A DNA stretch of 64,000 nucleotides from the NCBI GenBank assembly GCA_030625775.1, contig DAOUQC010000001.1, forward strand, positions 62,001 to 126,000, read 5' to 3'. The stretch is from Verrucomicrobiota bacterium. GTDB lineage: Bacteria; Verrucomicrobiota; Verrucomicrobiia; Verrucomicrobiales; DEV007. The notes under the pieces are model-generated. The model was not told the DNA's origin. It worked only from the letters and a program-made list of their open reading frames with translations, and made no database searches. A program made the position numbers and the translations under genes. Positions 8,271 through 18,969 of the stretch are shown piece after piece (position 1 is the first letter of the stretch; each line of letters starts with the position of its first letter).

Positions 8271-11200
8271 CTACAGGGTTTTGACTAGCTCAAGTGCGTT
8301 CTCTAAACGTTTCCCTTCATTTTTGCCTTTTAGACGTGGAAAACGCCCGTGGACTTGCAAATAACCTCCTTTTTTTGTCAGCATCAGTTTATTTTCTCGT
8401 ATTTCCAGAGCGGAGATTCCAAAAAATGCGGCTCTCAGGCGCAATTCGGTACAGGTGATGAGGTGTAGGGCGGGTGCGGGCAGGTTGCCAAAGCGGTCAA
8501 TCCAGTTCTGTTCCAGTTGCTGCAGCTCGCACAGAGAAGTTATTTCGGCCAGTTGACGGTAGGCACTGATACGAAGTTGGGCATCGGAGATGTAAGCAGC
8601 AGGGACAAAAGCGGGCAGGGAGTTCTCCGGTGACTGCAGATACTGCGCCTCGGAGGTGCTGATGAAGTCGATATGAAAAGAAACGTTAATTCGAACATTA
8701 CTGGTCTCGCCTTTCATTTTGCTGACGGATTGTTTCAATAATTGGCAATAGAGGTCGAAGCCGATGGCTGCGATGTGGCCACTTTGACGAGTGCCGAGCA
8801 GATTGCCCGCCCCCCGGATCTCGAGATCGCGCATGGCAATTTTGAACCCGGCTCCCAGTGAGCTGTATTGTTTGATTGCATTGATTCGTTTACGGGCGTC
8901 CCCAACAGTGACCATGTCCCGGGGAAGCAGCAAGAGGGCGTAGGCCCGATGGTCTGCTCGGCCGACACGGCCACGGAGCTGGTAAAGGTCAGCCAGTCCA
9001 AAACGATCGGCCCGGTCGATGATGATGGTATTGGCATTGGGAATATCGAGGCCGCTTTCGATGATGGTAGTGCAGACGAGGACGTCGATCTCCCCCTGGA
9101 TGAAAGACTTCATGATACCTTCCAATTCGCCCTCTTCCATTTGTCCATGGCCGATGGCAACCCGGGCACTGGGGCATAGGTATTCGATTTTTTTGCGCAT
9201 TCCCTCGATGGATTTTACCCGGTTGTGAAGGAAGTAGATTTGTCCCTGCCGTTTCAATTCACGTTTGATGGCGCTGCGGATGAGCTGCTCATCATAGGGG
9301 CAGATACTTGTTTGTACCGGAAAGCGGTTGAGCGGCGGGGTGTCGATGGTGGACATATCCCGGGCGCCCATGAGTGAGAGATACAGGGTGCGTGGAATCG
9401 GTGTAGCGGAAAGGGTCAGTACATCGACAAGACGAAACATTTCCTTGAAACGTTCTTTGTGTTTGACGCCAAATCGTTGTTCTTCATCGATGATGACGAG
9501 CCCCAGGTTTTTAAAAGTGACATCTTTCGAGATCAAACGGTGAGTGCCGATTACTATATCAATACTGCCGTCGTGTAATGATTTGACGGTGACTCGCTGT
9601 TGGGCTGTGCTGCGGTAGCGGCTGAGCAGGTCAACAGTGATGGGGAAATCAGACATGCGCTCGCGAAAATTCTGGTAGTGTTGTTGTGCCAGTACCGTAG
9701 TGGGCACCAGCAGGGCGACTTGTTTGCCAGACATGACGGCTTTGAATGCGGCGCGGATGGCTACCTCGGTTTTTCCAAAACCGACATCCCCACAGATTAG
9801 GCGATCCATCGGGCGCTCCGATTCCATGTCTTGCTTGGTGGCAGAGATGGCCGTGAGTTGATCCGGTGTTTCTTTGTAAATGAAAGCATTCTCAAATTCC
9901 CATTGCCATTTGGTATCCGGGCTGTGTGGAAAACCTTGTTTGGCTTCCCTTTCAGCATGAACACCGAGCAGTTGGGCGGCATAATCCTGGATCGAGCGCT
10001 CCGCTTTTTTGCGAGTGTTATTCCAACGGCTGTCACCGAGACGATTCAAGGGGGGAGCTTTTCTGCCCGAGCCGATGTAGCGTGATACCAAGTGGGCTTG
10101 TTCGAGAGGAACATAAAGGCGCGCTTCATTTGCGTATTCGATAACCAACACCTCTTCTGCTGAAATTTTTACCGACTGATGCTGGCTGGATTTTTTGTTT
10201 GAGCTCGCATCGGGTTTTCTCAATCCGCGATAGCACCCGATCCCATAATCGGCATGGACGACCAGATCGCCGATACTGAATTCACCAGCCTGGCTTGCCT
10301 GAAGATGGAGGCTGCGGGCGCGATCTTGAGTGAACTTTCGCCGTGCACGCTGGTGTTGGTAACGGCCGAATATCTCGGCATCGGAGAGCACGGCGATGCG
10401 GATATCAGGAATGGTGAATCCTTGATTTAAATTGCCGATGAAGTGTTGCAGAAAGCTGGTATCGATGGGGGCATCGGCCAGTAACTCTGCAAAACGATCA
10501 AGCTCACCGTTCGAATGGAATGCCAGCAAAACCTGCCAACCCTCTTGTTCCCATTTACTGATTTGCCGGATGAATTCGTTGTGCCGCGATTGCTGGAGGA
10601 TGAAGTCTCCTGCCTCAAAGGTGCCGAGAGGATTGCTGTAGAAAGCTCCTGTATAATTTTCTTCTGATCCATCAAGGAGGGGTGAGCTACCTGATAAAAT
10701 GTGAACGTTTGCTTCAGGTGGGCTGCATTCGATACTGATCACACAATCACTACTTTTTTTGTAGTCCCCCAGGGTGCCGCCTGCACCGGGGAGTCCCTCG
10801 TCGGGGTCTTCCAGATTGAGCAGTAAATCAGCAGAGTCCAGCTTTTGAATCGAGGTCTGTTGATCGATATCGAATTCGCGGATGGAATCGATTTCATCAT
10901 CGAAGAGTTCGATGCGAATCGGGCTGTCATTGTGAAGATCAAAAATATCAAAAATCCCACCACGAACAGCAAATTGCCCTCGTTGAAAGACCTGGCTGAC
11001 TTTTTCAAAACCAGCATCGACAAGGTGATCGCTCATTGATGCTATATCCAACTTGCTGCCGGTATGGATTTTAAGGGTGTTTTTAAGTAGCGAGCCAGGG
11101 AGAGGGACATTTTCATCAAAGCTTACTCCGGGCAGCACGATCAGACAGGCCTTGCCGTCATCGTTCTCGCGGCGAAGCTCCTGCAGGGTTGCCAGCCTTT

Positions 11201-11555
11201 CCGCGAGGGCATCAGGATCAGCTAAAGCTTGTTCAAAATCGGGTACAGAGACTTCGGGTAAAAAAAGCGGCTCGCAGTCCCAGGTTGATAACTCACTATG
11301 CACTTGTTCGCCGGATTTGATATCAGGCGTCATGATCCAGACATTGCGGCTATGGTTCTGCTTTCCCATATATCGGGCCACCATGGCAACAATGAATGGC
11401 TGTGCCGCTTCACTCACATGTTCGAATACGTGGGGGGAAGTGGGGGTTGCCTGGCTGGAGTGCTTGAGAAAATCTCTGAAAGGAGATGCCTCTATCACCT
11501 GGTCGACAAGAGCTCCGGGCTCGATCTTCGGAAACTTTTGCGATTTGGCCTGCAT
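8271..11555 (-). CDS. mfd: Transcription-repair coupling factor Mfd
   Basis: 1094 residues, typical Mfd length (about 1050-1150). The N-terminal UvrB-like module is present (VFQRGQFAVRGGIFDIFD), then the RNA polymerase interacting domain (FSIGDLVVHADYGIGCYRG, the CarD-like motif), then a RecG-like SF2 helicase core with Walker A GDVGFGKTEVA, DEEQRFGVKHKE as the DExx box, and LSATPIPRTLYLSLMGARD and QLRGRVGRADHRAYALLL as later helicase motifs, and finally a C-terminal domain. It displaces stalled RNA polymerase at lesions and recruits UvrA. Located in a leftward block after the sigma-54 response regulator. Confidence 0.97.
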   Translation of the reverse strand: MQAKSQKFPKIEPGALVDQVIEASPFRDFLKHSSQATPTSPHVFEHVSEAAQPFIVAMVARYMGKQNHSRNVWIMTPDIKSGEQVHSELSTWDCEPLFLPEVSVPDFEQALADPDALAERLATLQELRRENDDGKACLIVLPGVSFDENVPLPGSLLKNTLKIHTGSKLDIASMSDHLVDAGFEKVSQVFQRGQFAVRGGIFDIFDLHNDSPIRIELFDDEIDSIREFDIDQQTSIQKLDSADLLLNLEDPDEGLPGAGGTLGDYKKSSDCVISIECSPPEANVHILSGSSPLLDGSEENYTGAFYSNPLGTFEAGDFILQQSRHNEFIRQISKWEQEGWQVLLAFHSNGELDRFAELLADAPIDTSFLQHFIGNLNQGFTIPDIRIAVLSDAEIFGRYQHQRARRKFTQDRARSLHLQASQAGEFSIGDLVVHADYGIGCYRGLRKPDASSNKKSSQHQSVKISAEEVLVIEYANEARLYVPLEQAHLVSRYIGSGRKAPPLNRLGDSRWNNTRKKAERSIQDYAAQLLGVHAEREAKQGFPHSPDTKWQWEFENAFIYKETPDQLTAISATKQDMESERPMDRLICGDVGFGKTEVAIRAAFKAVMSGKQVALLVPTTVLAQQHYQNFRERMSDFPITVDLLSRYRSTAQQRVTVKSLHDGSIDIVIGTHRLISKDVTFKNLGLVIIDEEQRFGVKHKERFKEMFRLVDVLTLSATPIPRTLYLSLMGARDMSTIDTPPLNRFPVQTSICPYDEQLIRSAIKRELKRQGQIYFLHNRVKSIEGMRKKIEYLCPSARVAIGHGQMEEGELEGIMKSFIQGEIDVLVCTTIIESGLDIPNANTIIIDRADRFGLADLYQLRGRVGRADHRAYALLLLPRDMVTVGDARKRINAIKQYSSLGAGFKIAMRDLEIRGAGNLLGTRQSGHIAAIGFDLYCQLLKQSVSKMKGETSNVRINVSFHIDFISTSEAQYLQSPENSLPAFVPAAYISDAQLRISAYRQLAEITSLCELQQLEQNWIDRFGNLPAPALHLITCTELRLRAAFFGISALEIRENKLMLTKKGGYLQVHGRFPRLKGKNEGKRLENALELVKTL

Positions 11556-11606
11556 TTGTTTTCCAGTTCCCCTTGGTTTGGTAGGGCACTTCCTGCGCTT
11601 CTTATT

Positions 11607-13067
11607 TTATTGGTCAGAATTCTCAGGTAATTCCAAATTGTAAATGACCATTTTTTTCCGCAGGGAAGGAAGGGTGATTTCCAGAATCTTTGCAGTCTTG
11701 CCTGGATGATGGTTTTGCTGTTCCAGGGTATGACGAATCAGTTCCCGTTCAGCCACAAAAATTGGAGAAAGGTTTTCTTGTTCTGCTGCTTTCAAGATAA
11801 GTGCTGCTGCTTGATCCAAAATAGAAGGACTAAGGTTTGTTGCATCTACCTGGCCGTCGGCCTGGCTTTGCCCTTGTCGCCGGGGAACAGCACCAAGGGG
11901 GATGTCTTTCGGCATCAGGACATTGCCGGTGGATAAAACACAGGCACTTTGCAGAGTATTTTCCAGTTCCCGCACGTTACCCGGCCAATCGTATTTTTCG
12001 AGATGAAGCAGAGCTTCGGGTGACAATTGAAGGCGCCGTCCCATGTTGTGCTTGGCGATGGCATTCAGGAAATGCTCGGCGAGAATCGAGACATCTTCGA
12101 GGCGTTGACGCAAGGGGGGGATGTGGATGCGTACCACATTCAGCCGGTAAAAGAGATCTTCTCGAAAGTGATTGGCTTCGACTTCTTTTTCGAGGTTTTT
12201 GTTGGTGGCGGCAAGAATGCGAACATTGGAGGTGAGGGTATCATTGCTGCCGATACGCGAAAATTCACCCGACTGCAGAACCCGCAGCAGCTTGCTTTGC
12301 ACTTCCGCCGGCAGGTCGCCTATCTCATCGAGAAAAAGGGTGCCGTCGTTGCATTGCTCAAAACGACCGATACGCTGGCTGACAGCTCCGGTAAACGCTC
12401 CTTTTTCATGTCCGAACAGTTCGCTTTCGAGCAAATTGGCAGGGATTGCCGCACAATTGATAGCGATATAGTCGCGCCCTGCCCGGCGGCTGTATTGGTG
12501 CAGGGCATTGGCGACAACTTCCTTGCCGCAGCCACTTTCGCCAGTGATCAAAACCGGGGCGTCAGCATGGGCAACACGACCGATCAATTTGAACACATCC
12601 TGCATCGCCGGGGAGTTGCCGATGATCAGATCCGAGCTGACTGGTTGAGGTTGGGGTTCGAGTTGTTCATCGGCAGCCAGGCGCATTTGCTCGGCAGCTT
12701 GCAAGGCCTGTTCGACCGTCGGCCGTAGATCGAAGCTGACGGCTTCCTTCCGCAATACGTCGTAGGCTCCCAGCCGGGTAGCCTCGATTACAGTATTGGT
12801 GGATGAAAGATTGCCCGTGAGCAGTACCACGGCATTGGGAAAATTCTGGCGAATACGTTTGATGAGTTCGAGGCCGTCGAAAGGGCTGAGGCCAAGATCG
12901 GTGATCAACAGATCGGCACGTTTTTCTGTGAAAAGCTTGAGTGCTTGATCAGAGCGTGTGGTGGTGATGATTTCGATTGTGGGTGCGGCAAGGTGGCGAC
13001 TGGCCCAGTCGAGATAATCGGCATCGGCATCAGCAATGATGACGGTCTGTTGTTTAAGTTTGCTCAT
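11607..13067 (-). CDS. NtrC/AtoC-family sigma-54-dependent response regulator
   Basis: About 486 residues from ATG 13067; an in-frame GTG lies two codons upstream at 13073. The architecture is complete: a receiver domain (acidic pair in IIADADADY, phosphoacceptor Asp in LLITDLGLSPFDG, LLTG, and Lys in DVLRKEA), an AAA+ domain with Walker A GESGCGKEVVANAL, the sigma-54 contacting GAFTGA loop and Walker B TLFLDEIGDL, and a Fis-type helix-turn-helix at the C-terminus (HHPGKTAKILEITLPSLRKK). It should activate sigma-54 promoters on phosphorylation by an unidentified histidine kinase, which is not adjacent. The start is 7 bases after the uppS stop, so the two are probably translated from one message. 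A good sigma-54 promoter match occurs upstream of glnN in this window, but nothing links the two directly. Confidence 0.93.
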   Translation of the reverse strand: MSKLKQQTVIIADADADYLDWASRHLAAPTIEIITTTRSDQALKLFTEKRADLLITDLGLSPFDGLELIKRIRQNFPNAVVLLTGNLSSTNTVIEATRLGAYDVLRKEAVSFDLRPTVEQALQAAEQMRLAADEQLEPQPQPVSSDLIIGNSPAMQDVFKLIGRVAHADAPVLITGESGCGKEVVANALHQYSRRAGRDYIAINCAAIPANLLESELFGHEKGAFTGAVSQRIGRFEQCNDGTLFLDEIGDLPAEVQSKLLRVLQSGEFSRIGSNDTLTSNVRILAATNKNLEKEVEANHFREDLFYRLNVVRIHIPPLRQRLEDVSILAEHFLNAIAKHNMGRRLQLSPEALLHLEKYDWPGNVRELENTLQSACVLSTGNVLMPKDIPLGAVPRRQGQSQADGQVDATNLSPSILDQAAALILKAAEQENLSPIFVAERELIRHTLEQQNHHPGKTAKILEITLPSLRKKMVIYNLELPENSDQ

Positions 13068-13073
13068 TGCCAC

Positions 13074-13784
13074 TCACAGCCCGCCGAAACGACGCTGCCT
13101 TTTAGAATAAACCCCGAGAGCATCGTGAAGATCCTGTTTGCGAAAATCAGGCCAGTTTTTGTTGGTGATATAGATCTCGGAGTAACTGACTTGCCAGAGA
13201 AGAAAATTAGACAGGCGCATCTCACCAGAGGTGCGGATAAGTAGATCCGGATCCGGGTAGTAGCGGGTGTACAGGTGTTTACTGAACAGTTCCGGGGTGA
13301 TCATGCCACGGTCAATATGGCCGTCGTCCAGATGGCGGATCAGGCTTTTGATACCGTCGACAATTTCTTCCCGGCCACCATAACTCAATGCGAGGATGAG
13401 CGTCAGTCCAGTATTGTCAGAAGATCGTTCGATAGCTTCACTCAGCGCTTTTTGGCAGGATTCAGGCAAATCAGTGATGCGTCCGATGGCTTGCAGTTTC
13501 ACATTGCGTTCACAAATTTCCGGGGTTTTCTCCCGTAAAAAGCGCTCGAGCAATTTCATCAAGGCTTTAATTTCTGTTTTGGGACGATTCCAGTTCTCTG
13601 ATGAAAAGGCGTAGAGAGTGAGGAATTTCACTCCCAGTTCGCTACAGGCTTCCACACATTCCCTGACCGCTTCGGCCCCTGCTTGATGGCCCGCACGCCG
13701 GGGCAGTCCTCGTTCCTTGGCCCATCGGCCATTGCCATCCATGATGACGGCGATGTGTTTGGGGATGATGGTTTTAGCACTCAT
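13074..13784 (-). CDS. uppS: Isoprenyl transferase / undecaprenyl diphosphate synthase
   Basis: 236 residues, usual length. The catalytic signature HIAVIMDGNGRWAKERG is at the N-terminus with the metal-binding Asp (about D16), followed by the FSSENWNRP segment and the C-terminal PDPDLLIRTSGEMRLSNFLLWQ motif with its Arg and Glu. It condenses isopentenyl diphosphate units to make the C55 lipid carrier for peptidoglycan and other envelope polymers, in the cytoplasm. It lies between purA and the response regulator gene on the same strand, and its stop is only 7 bases before the regulator's ATG. Confidence 0.96.
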   Translation of the reverse strand: MSAKTIIPKHIAVIMDGNGRWAKERGLPRRAGHQAGAEAVRECVEACSELGVKFLTLYAFSSENWNRPKTEIKALMKLLERFLREKTPEICERNVKLQAIGRITDLPESCQKALSEAIERSSDNTGLTLILALSYGGREEIVDGIKSLIRHLDDGHIDRGMITPELFSKHLYTRYYPDPDLLIRTSGEMRLSNFLLWQVSYSEIYITNKNWPDFRKQDLHDALGVYSKRQRRFGGL

Positions 13785-13821
13785 CGCTGGCGGTGATAGG
13801 AACTGGTCAGCGATAGGAATG

Positions 13822-13848
13822 CCAACAGGCTGCCGGGCAGGCTGTTGG
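13822..13848 (-). terminator. Hairpin between purA and uppS
   Basis: On the - strand CCAACAG/CTGTTGG and CTGC/GCAG pair around a short CGG loop with one mismatch, 6 bases after the purA stop codon. There is no T-run after it, so it is a weak terminator at best; it may instead stabilise the message end. Confidence 0.35.
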
Positions 13849-13853
13849 AAAAC

Positions 13854-15128
<1,275 letters not shown>

Positions 15129-15259
15129 TTAGTGATTGAAAATGCTTTTCAAATGAGAGCAAGTAAGACCTTGTTAGGCGGGCTCTTATTAGAAGATTGG
15201 TGTGGTTCCAGGCAGAGACAAGCAGGATGATTTCTAAATATCTGCTCGGCTAAAAGGCC

Positions 15260-15790
15260 TCAGCCAACTTTCATGACAGCTGCAGCACCAAAAGTTGCCA
15301 GGGCAGCGATGATGGCGACCACGCCTGCGGCCATGGCTATTTTCCCGAATTGATTTTTTTCTTCGACTTTTTCCAGTGGCGATAGGTTTGTGAAGCCAGC
15401 CGGTTTGGCGGAAGTTTCGGCAATTTCTACTTCCATGTTGCTGGCAAAGGCTTCGCCTTCTCCCAACGATGCCTCACCTTCCTCTTGCGCGGCGACAGGT
15501 TCTTCACATTCGTAGACAGCATCTACTTTGCCGAAGGTGATTTGCGTGCCGTTGGACAAGGGGCCGTTGCTGGTGGCGATACCATCGATTTTAGTGCCGT
15601 TGGTCGAACCCAGATCAATGAGGGAATAGGTATCCCCTTCAAGCTGCAATTTTGCATGGTGGCCTGAGATGGATTCGTGATCCACGATGAGATCATTGTC
15701 AGATCCTCGACCGACGGTGACTTCTGCTTTTTCATCAAAAGAAACCTTCATCGGTTCCTGATCCGGGACATAAATGGTGATTTTAGCCAT
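15260..15790 (-). CDS. FHA-domain protein with a C-terminal membrane anchor
   Basis: 176 residues. Residues about 22-85 are a forkhead-associated domain with the phosphothreonine-binding set VGRGSDNDL, HESISGHHA and DLGSTNGTKI. After an acidic, Glu-rich linker (about 95-145), residues about 150-172 form one hydrophobic helix (IAMAAGVVAIIAALATFGAAA), so the FHA domain should be tethered on the cytoplasmic face of the inner membrane. It should bind phosphothreonine in a partner protein; none is encoded next door. It sits between carA and purA, 22 bases after carA, with no obvious functional link. Confidence 0.85.
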   Translation of the reverse strand: MAKITIYVPDQEPMKVSFDEKAEVTVGRGSDNDLIVDHESISGHHAKLQLEGDTYSLIDLGSTNGTKIDGIATSNGPLSNGTQITFGKVDAVYECEEPVAAQEEGEASLGEGEAFASNMEVEIAETSAKPAGFTNLSPLEKVEEKNQFGKIAMAAGVVAIIAALATFGAAAVMKVG

Positions 15791-15812
15791 AACTATCGGT
15801 ATTTAACAGGTT

Positions 15813-16994
15813 TTAGCTCTGCGAATCAATCAGATTGGCAAATTCTTCGAAAAAATATGCAGCGTCGTTGGGTCCGGGTGCAGCTTCCGGGTGGTATTGA
15901 ACACTGAAAACGGGGTGTTTTTTGTGTTGCAAGCCTTCTACGGTGCCATCATTGAGGTTGATGTGGGTGACTTCAACATCATCAGGCAAGGACTGTGCAT
16001 CGACAGCAAAACCATGATTCTGCGAAGTGATGGCGATTTTTTCGCTGCGCAAATCCTTAACCGGTTGGTTGCCTCCCCGGTGGCCGAACTTCAGCTTGAA
16101 AGTTTTGCCTCCGAAAGCATGACACAGAACCTGGTGACCCAGGCATATGGCAAAAATTGGTTTTTTCCCAATCAGCTTTTTTATTTCGTGATGAACATAA
16201 TCAAGTGAGGCTGGGTCACCAGGGCCGTTTGACAGGAAAATGCCGTCTGGATTGAGAGCCAGGACTTCTTCAGCTGTGGTGTGGGCATTGACTACGTCGA
16301 CGGTGAAGCCTGATTGCCGCAGCATGCGCAGGATGTTACGTTTGATGCCAAGATCGTAGGCGACAATATGGTATTTTGACTCGGGCAGGGGCTGGAAATG
16401 CTGGCCGTTTTCATCGACAATTTGTCCCGGCGTTTCCTTGCTTGCATTGGGGATCGTCCACTCGCAGCTGAGTTGGTCGTCCGGATCCCAGCGATAGTTT
16501 TCTGTAGCGCTGACCTCTTGGACAAAGTCGGCTCCTTCCATGGATGGGCTTTCTTTGGCCATCCGCACAGCCTCCTCGATGGAAAGATTTGGATCCGTGG
16601 AAATCACTGCACGCATGGCACCTTGTTCTCGAAGTCGCTTGGTCAGCGCCCGGGTGTCGATACCCTGGATCCCGGGGATATTGTGGCGCTTCAGGTAGTC
16701 TCCCAGCGTTTCTTTTGAGCGCCAGTTGCTAGGCGTTTCACAGAGTTCTTCAATCACGAATCCGCGCACATGGGGCTGATCGCTCTCATTGTCATCGGGA
16801 TTGATCCCGTAGTTGCCGATGAGGGGATAGGTCATCGCCACGATCTGTCCGCGATAAGAGGGATCGGTGAGGACTTCCTGATAACCCGTCATTGACGTGT
16901 TAAAACAGGCTTCACCCACGGCAGTAACTGCAGTGGCACCAAAGGATGTGCCTTCAAAACAGGCTCCATCTTCAAGAGCGAGGAGTGCTTTCAT
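15813..16994 (-). CDS. carA: Carbamoyl-phosphate synthase small (glutaminase) subunit
   Basis: About 394 residues from ATG 16994; the frame is open upstream to 17138 but the extension has no homologous look and CarA normally begins MKALLALEDG. The N-terminal domain contains CFNTSMTGYQEVLTDPSY. The class I glutaminase domain contains the GNGPGDPAS-type sequence (SNGPGDPASLDY), the nucleophile Cys in FAICLGHQVL and HPEAAPGPND near the end. It supplies ammonia from glutamine to CarB for pyrimidine and arginine synthesis. CarB is not in the window. Confidence 0.96.
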   Translation of the reverse strand: MKALLALEDGACFEGTSFGATAVTAVGEACFNTSMTGYQEVLTDPSYRGQIVAMTYPLIGNYGINPDDNESDQPHVRGFVIEELCETPSNWRSKETLGDYLKRHNIPGIQGIDTRALTKRLREQGAMRAVISTDPNLSIEEAVRMAKESPSMEGADFVQEVSATENYRWDPDDQLSCEWTIPNASKETPGQIVDENGQHFQPLPESKYHIVAYDLGIKRNILRMLRQSGFTVDVVNAHTTAEEVLALNPDGIFLSNGPGDPASLDYVHHEIKKLIGKKPIFAICLGHQVLCHAFGGKTFKLKFGHRGGNQPVKDLRSEKIAITSQNHGFAVDAQSLPDDVEVTHINLNDGTVEGLQHKKHPVFSVQYHPEAAPGPNDAAYFFEEFANLIDSQS

Positions 16995-17249
16995 CTGAGG
17001 GCAATGCATACGCTCGAAGTAGCCAAGCGCAAACAAAATAAACTCAAATCGAACAGATTTGGGAAGAGAGAGCAGAAATTCAAGATAAAGAGGGGACTTG
17101 CTGGTAATCTTCGGAGGGGCGGATGCTTGACGGGCCAATCATTCACGATTAAATCTGGGAAAATGAACGGGAACCGCTTTTTTTGCTCTAATCGCGTCCT
17201 CCGTCCCCAATGTATTTTTCGCAAAACGAAGGGGGAGGTGGGAAAACTG

Positions 17250-18170
17250 ATGCTCAGTTGCCGCCGCAGGGCTTTGTTGTTGGCAGTTCTTGTGGGTTCT
17301 TCAGCTCTGTTTTGTCAAGGGCAGGAACTCCAGCCACGTCGTTGGAGTCACTTGCCGATGAATGTTAATTTTGCTGGAGGCGGGTACGTCTACACCACCG
17401 GGGACATTCTTTTTGACCCGGTGCTGCAAATTGAAAATGTAGAGCTGGAAATGCATTCCGTGCTTTTTTCTTACATCCGAACCTTCGAAGTGTTGGGAAA
17501 ATCGGCACGAGTTGATTTCAAGCAAGGTTACCAGGATGCCACTTGGAAGGGTTTACTCCAGGGAGCACCGGCTTCAGCTTATCGCTCAGGCTTGACCGAT
17601 AGCAGTTTCCGCTTTGCGATTAATTTGTGGGGGGCTCCTCCGCTGAAGGGCAAGGAGTTCGCTGAGTACCGGGCTAAAACGGATCGTGAGACAATCATTG
17701 GTGCGGCCCTGGTCATGCAATTACCCACGGGTAATTATTTCGACGACAAACTGCTCAATCTCGGAACCAATCGTTTTACTTTTAAACCTCAGTTTGGGGT
17801 GGTTCACAATCGTGGCTCCTGGACAACGGAATTGACTACAGCGGTCTGGTTCTTCACCGAGAATGATGATTTTTGGAACGGCAATCGTTTTGAGCAAGCG
17901 CCACTCTACACTTTGCAGGGACACCTGGTATATACTTTTCGTCCAGGACTCTGGGTAGGGGGTGGTGTGGCTTACGGGATCGGCGGGGAATCCACTCTGA
18001 ATGGAGCGGCCAAGAACGACAGGAAAGGGAACCTGGTGGCGGGTGTTAGTCTTGGGATTCCGATTTCGAAAAAAGTGGGAATCAAGCTTACTTATATAGG
18101 CTTTCGAACCCAGGAAAATGTAGGTGGAAATACGGATAATGTTGCTGCCGCGCTTTCGGTGCTTTGGTGA
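17250..18170 (+). CDS. Outer-membrane beta-barrel protein of the phenol MetA-deg/transporter-like family
   Basis: About 306 residues. ATG 17250 is chosen over the open frame back to 17004 because a strong purine-rich ribosome site (GGGGGAGGTGGG, 17231-17242) ends seven bases before it and a signal peptide follows (RRRALLLAVLVGSSALFCQG). The mature protein alternates short amphipathic beta strands (RVDFKQGYQDATWKG, SFRFAINLWGAPPLKG, FTFKPQFGVVHNRGSWTTELT, GHLVYTFRPGLWVGGGVAYG, IGIKLTYIGFR-like C-terminus), the pattern of the PF13557-type outer-membrane family. The ligand is unknown. It starts 255 bases from carA in the divergent direction. Confidence 0.75.
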   Translation: MLSCRRRALLLAVLVGSSALFCQGQELQPRRWSHLPMNVNFAGGGYVYTTGDILFDPVLQIENVELEMHSVLFSYIRTFEVLGKSARVDFKQGYQDATWKGLLQGAPASAYRSGLTDSSFRFAINLWGAPPLKGKEFAEYRAKTDRETIIGAALVMQLPTGNYFDDKLLNLGTNRFTFKPQFGVVHNRGSWTTELTTAVWFFTENDDFWNGNRFEQAPLYTLQGHLVYTFRPGLWVGGGVAYGIGGESTLNGAAKNDRKGNLVAGVSLGIPISKKVGIKLTYIGFRTQENVGGNTDNVAAALSVLW

Positions 18171-18201
18171 GGGGGGGAATGCCTCGGCACAAAATACAAA
18201 T

Positions 18202-18558
18202 ATGAAAACCATTGCCTTATCATTCTTAGCATTATTTTTGTGCATTGCTTCACTTTCGGCGACTCCGGATGAAGAGATAGGTGCTCTACTGAAATACGTC
18301 AGTAATCTGGAGGGGGCGACCTTCACAAGAAACGGAACCACGCATACAGCCAGGGAAGCGGCTGATCATATGCGGATGAAGTGGCAAAAGCAGAAAAAAA
18401 AAATTCGTAGTGCCGAAAACTTTATCGATCTCTGTGGCTCAAGGTCGTATCTGAGTGGGAAAAGATATACGATCAAGTTGAAGCGGGAGACTGAACAGTT
18501 CAGCGATGATGTTCTGAAGGCTGAGCTGAAAAAGATCAGAAGCAAGGCCAAGCAATGA
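18202..18558 (+). CDS. Small exported DUF5329-like protein
   Basis: 118 residues from ATG 18202, which begins a signal peptide (MKTIALSFLALFLCIASLSA). The mature part starts PDEEIGALLKYVSNLEGATFTRNG, followed by REAADHMRMKWQK and FIDLCGSRSYLSGKRYTIK, which matches the pattern I associate with the DUF5329 family (EI-LL-F-RNG-A-H--K---FI--S--SG--Y). The function is unknown. It follows the outer-membrane protein gene by 31 bases and probably shares its transcript. Confidence 0.7.
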   Translation: MKTIALSFLALFLCIASLSATPDEEIGALLKYVSNLEGATFTRNGTTHTAREAADHMRMKWQKQKKKIRSAENFIDLCGSRSYLSGKRYTIKLKRETEQFSDDVLKAELKKIRSKAKQ

Positions 18559-18589
18559 ATGCTTTCGTTCACACCCGGATGGCTGAACA

Positions 18590-18890
18590 TGAAAAGACGC
18601 CTTAGACCTGTATAGGCTTAAGACGCCTGTTCGTGGTAAACCCACATGTGCCGTCCTTGACTTCTGGGTTTGTATTCCCGTTTCTCAACAAGGCGGAAAC
18701 CGCAGCAGGGGCTTTTGCCTTCCAGTGAAGGCCTGACAGCCACCTCCGTGCTAGTCTCCATTAACGTTTCAACGGATCCAACCCGGTGAAGTCAATAGGG
18801 TCGAACACTGCAGGAAAGTTTTAAGATCACACGGCGTTCTATGTGTCTGCATATTGAGTCAAGGGAAGACGGCTGGCAATCCTTTTTTTA
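18590..18890 (+). ncRNA. Candidate structured RNA (unassigned; strand uncertain)
   Basis: The 411-base gap between 18558 and 18970 has no credible reading frame but several compact stems: AAACCCA (18638-18644) with TGGGTTT (18665-18671); GCGG-AAA-CCGC (18693-18703); GCCTTC-CAGT-GAAGGC (18717-18732); and an enclosing GTGGT (18633-18637) with GCCAC (18739-18743). A run of seven T follows at about 18881. This nested layout with an enclosing stem suggests a 6S-like or SRP-like RNA, but I could not match conserved family sequences with certainty. Confidence 0.35.
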
Positions 18891-18969
18891 GAATTTCTAG
18901 AATTCTTTTGAGTCGTCTGCAGCGGTTCAGGGATTTAGCTGGTCAGGGCACGAGATTTTCAGTTTTTGA

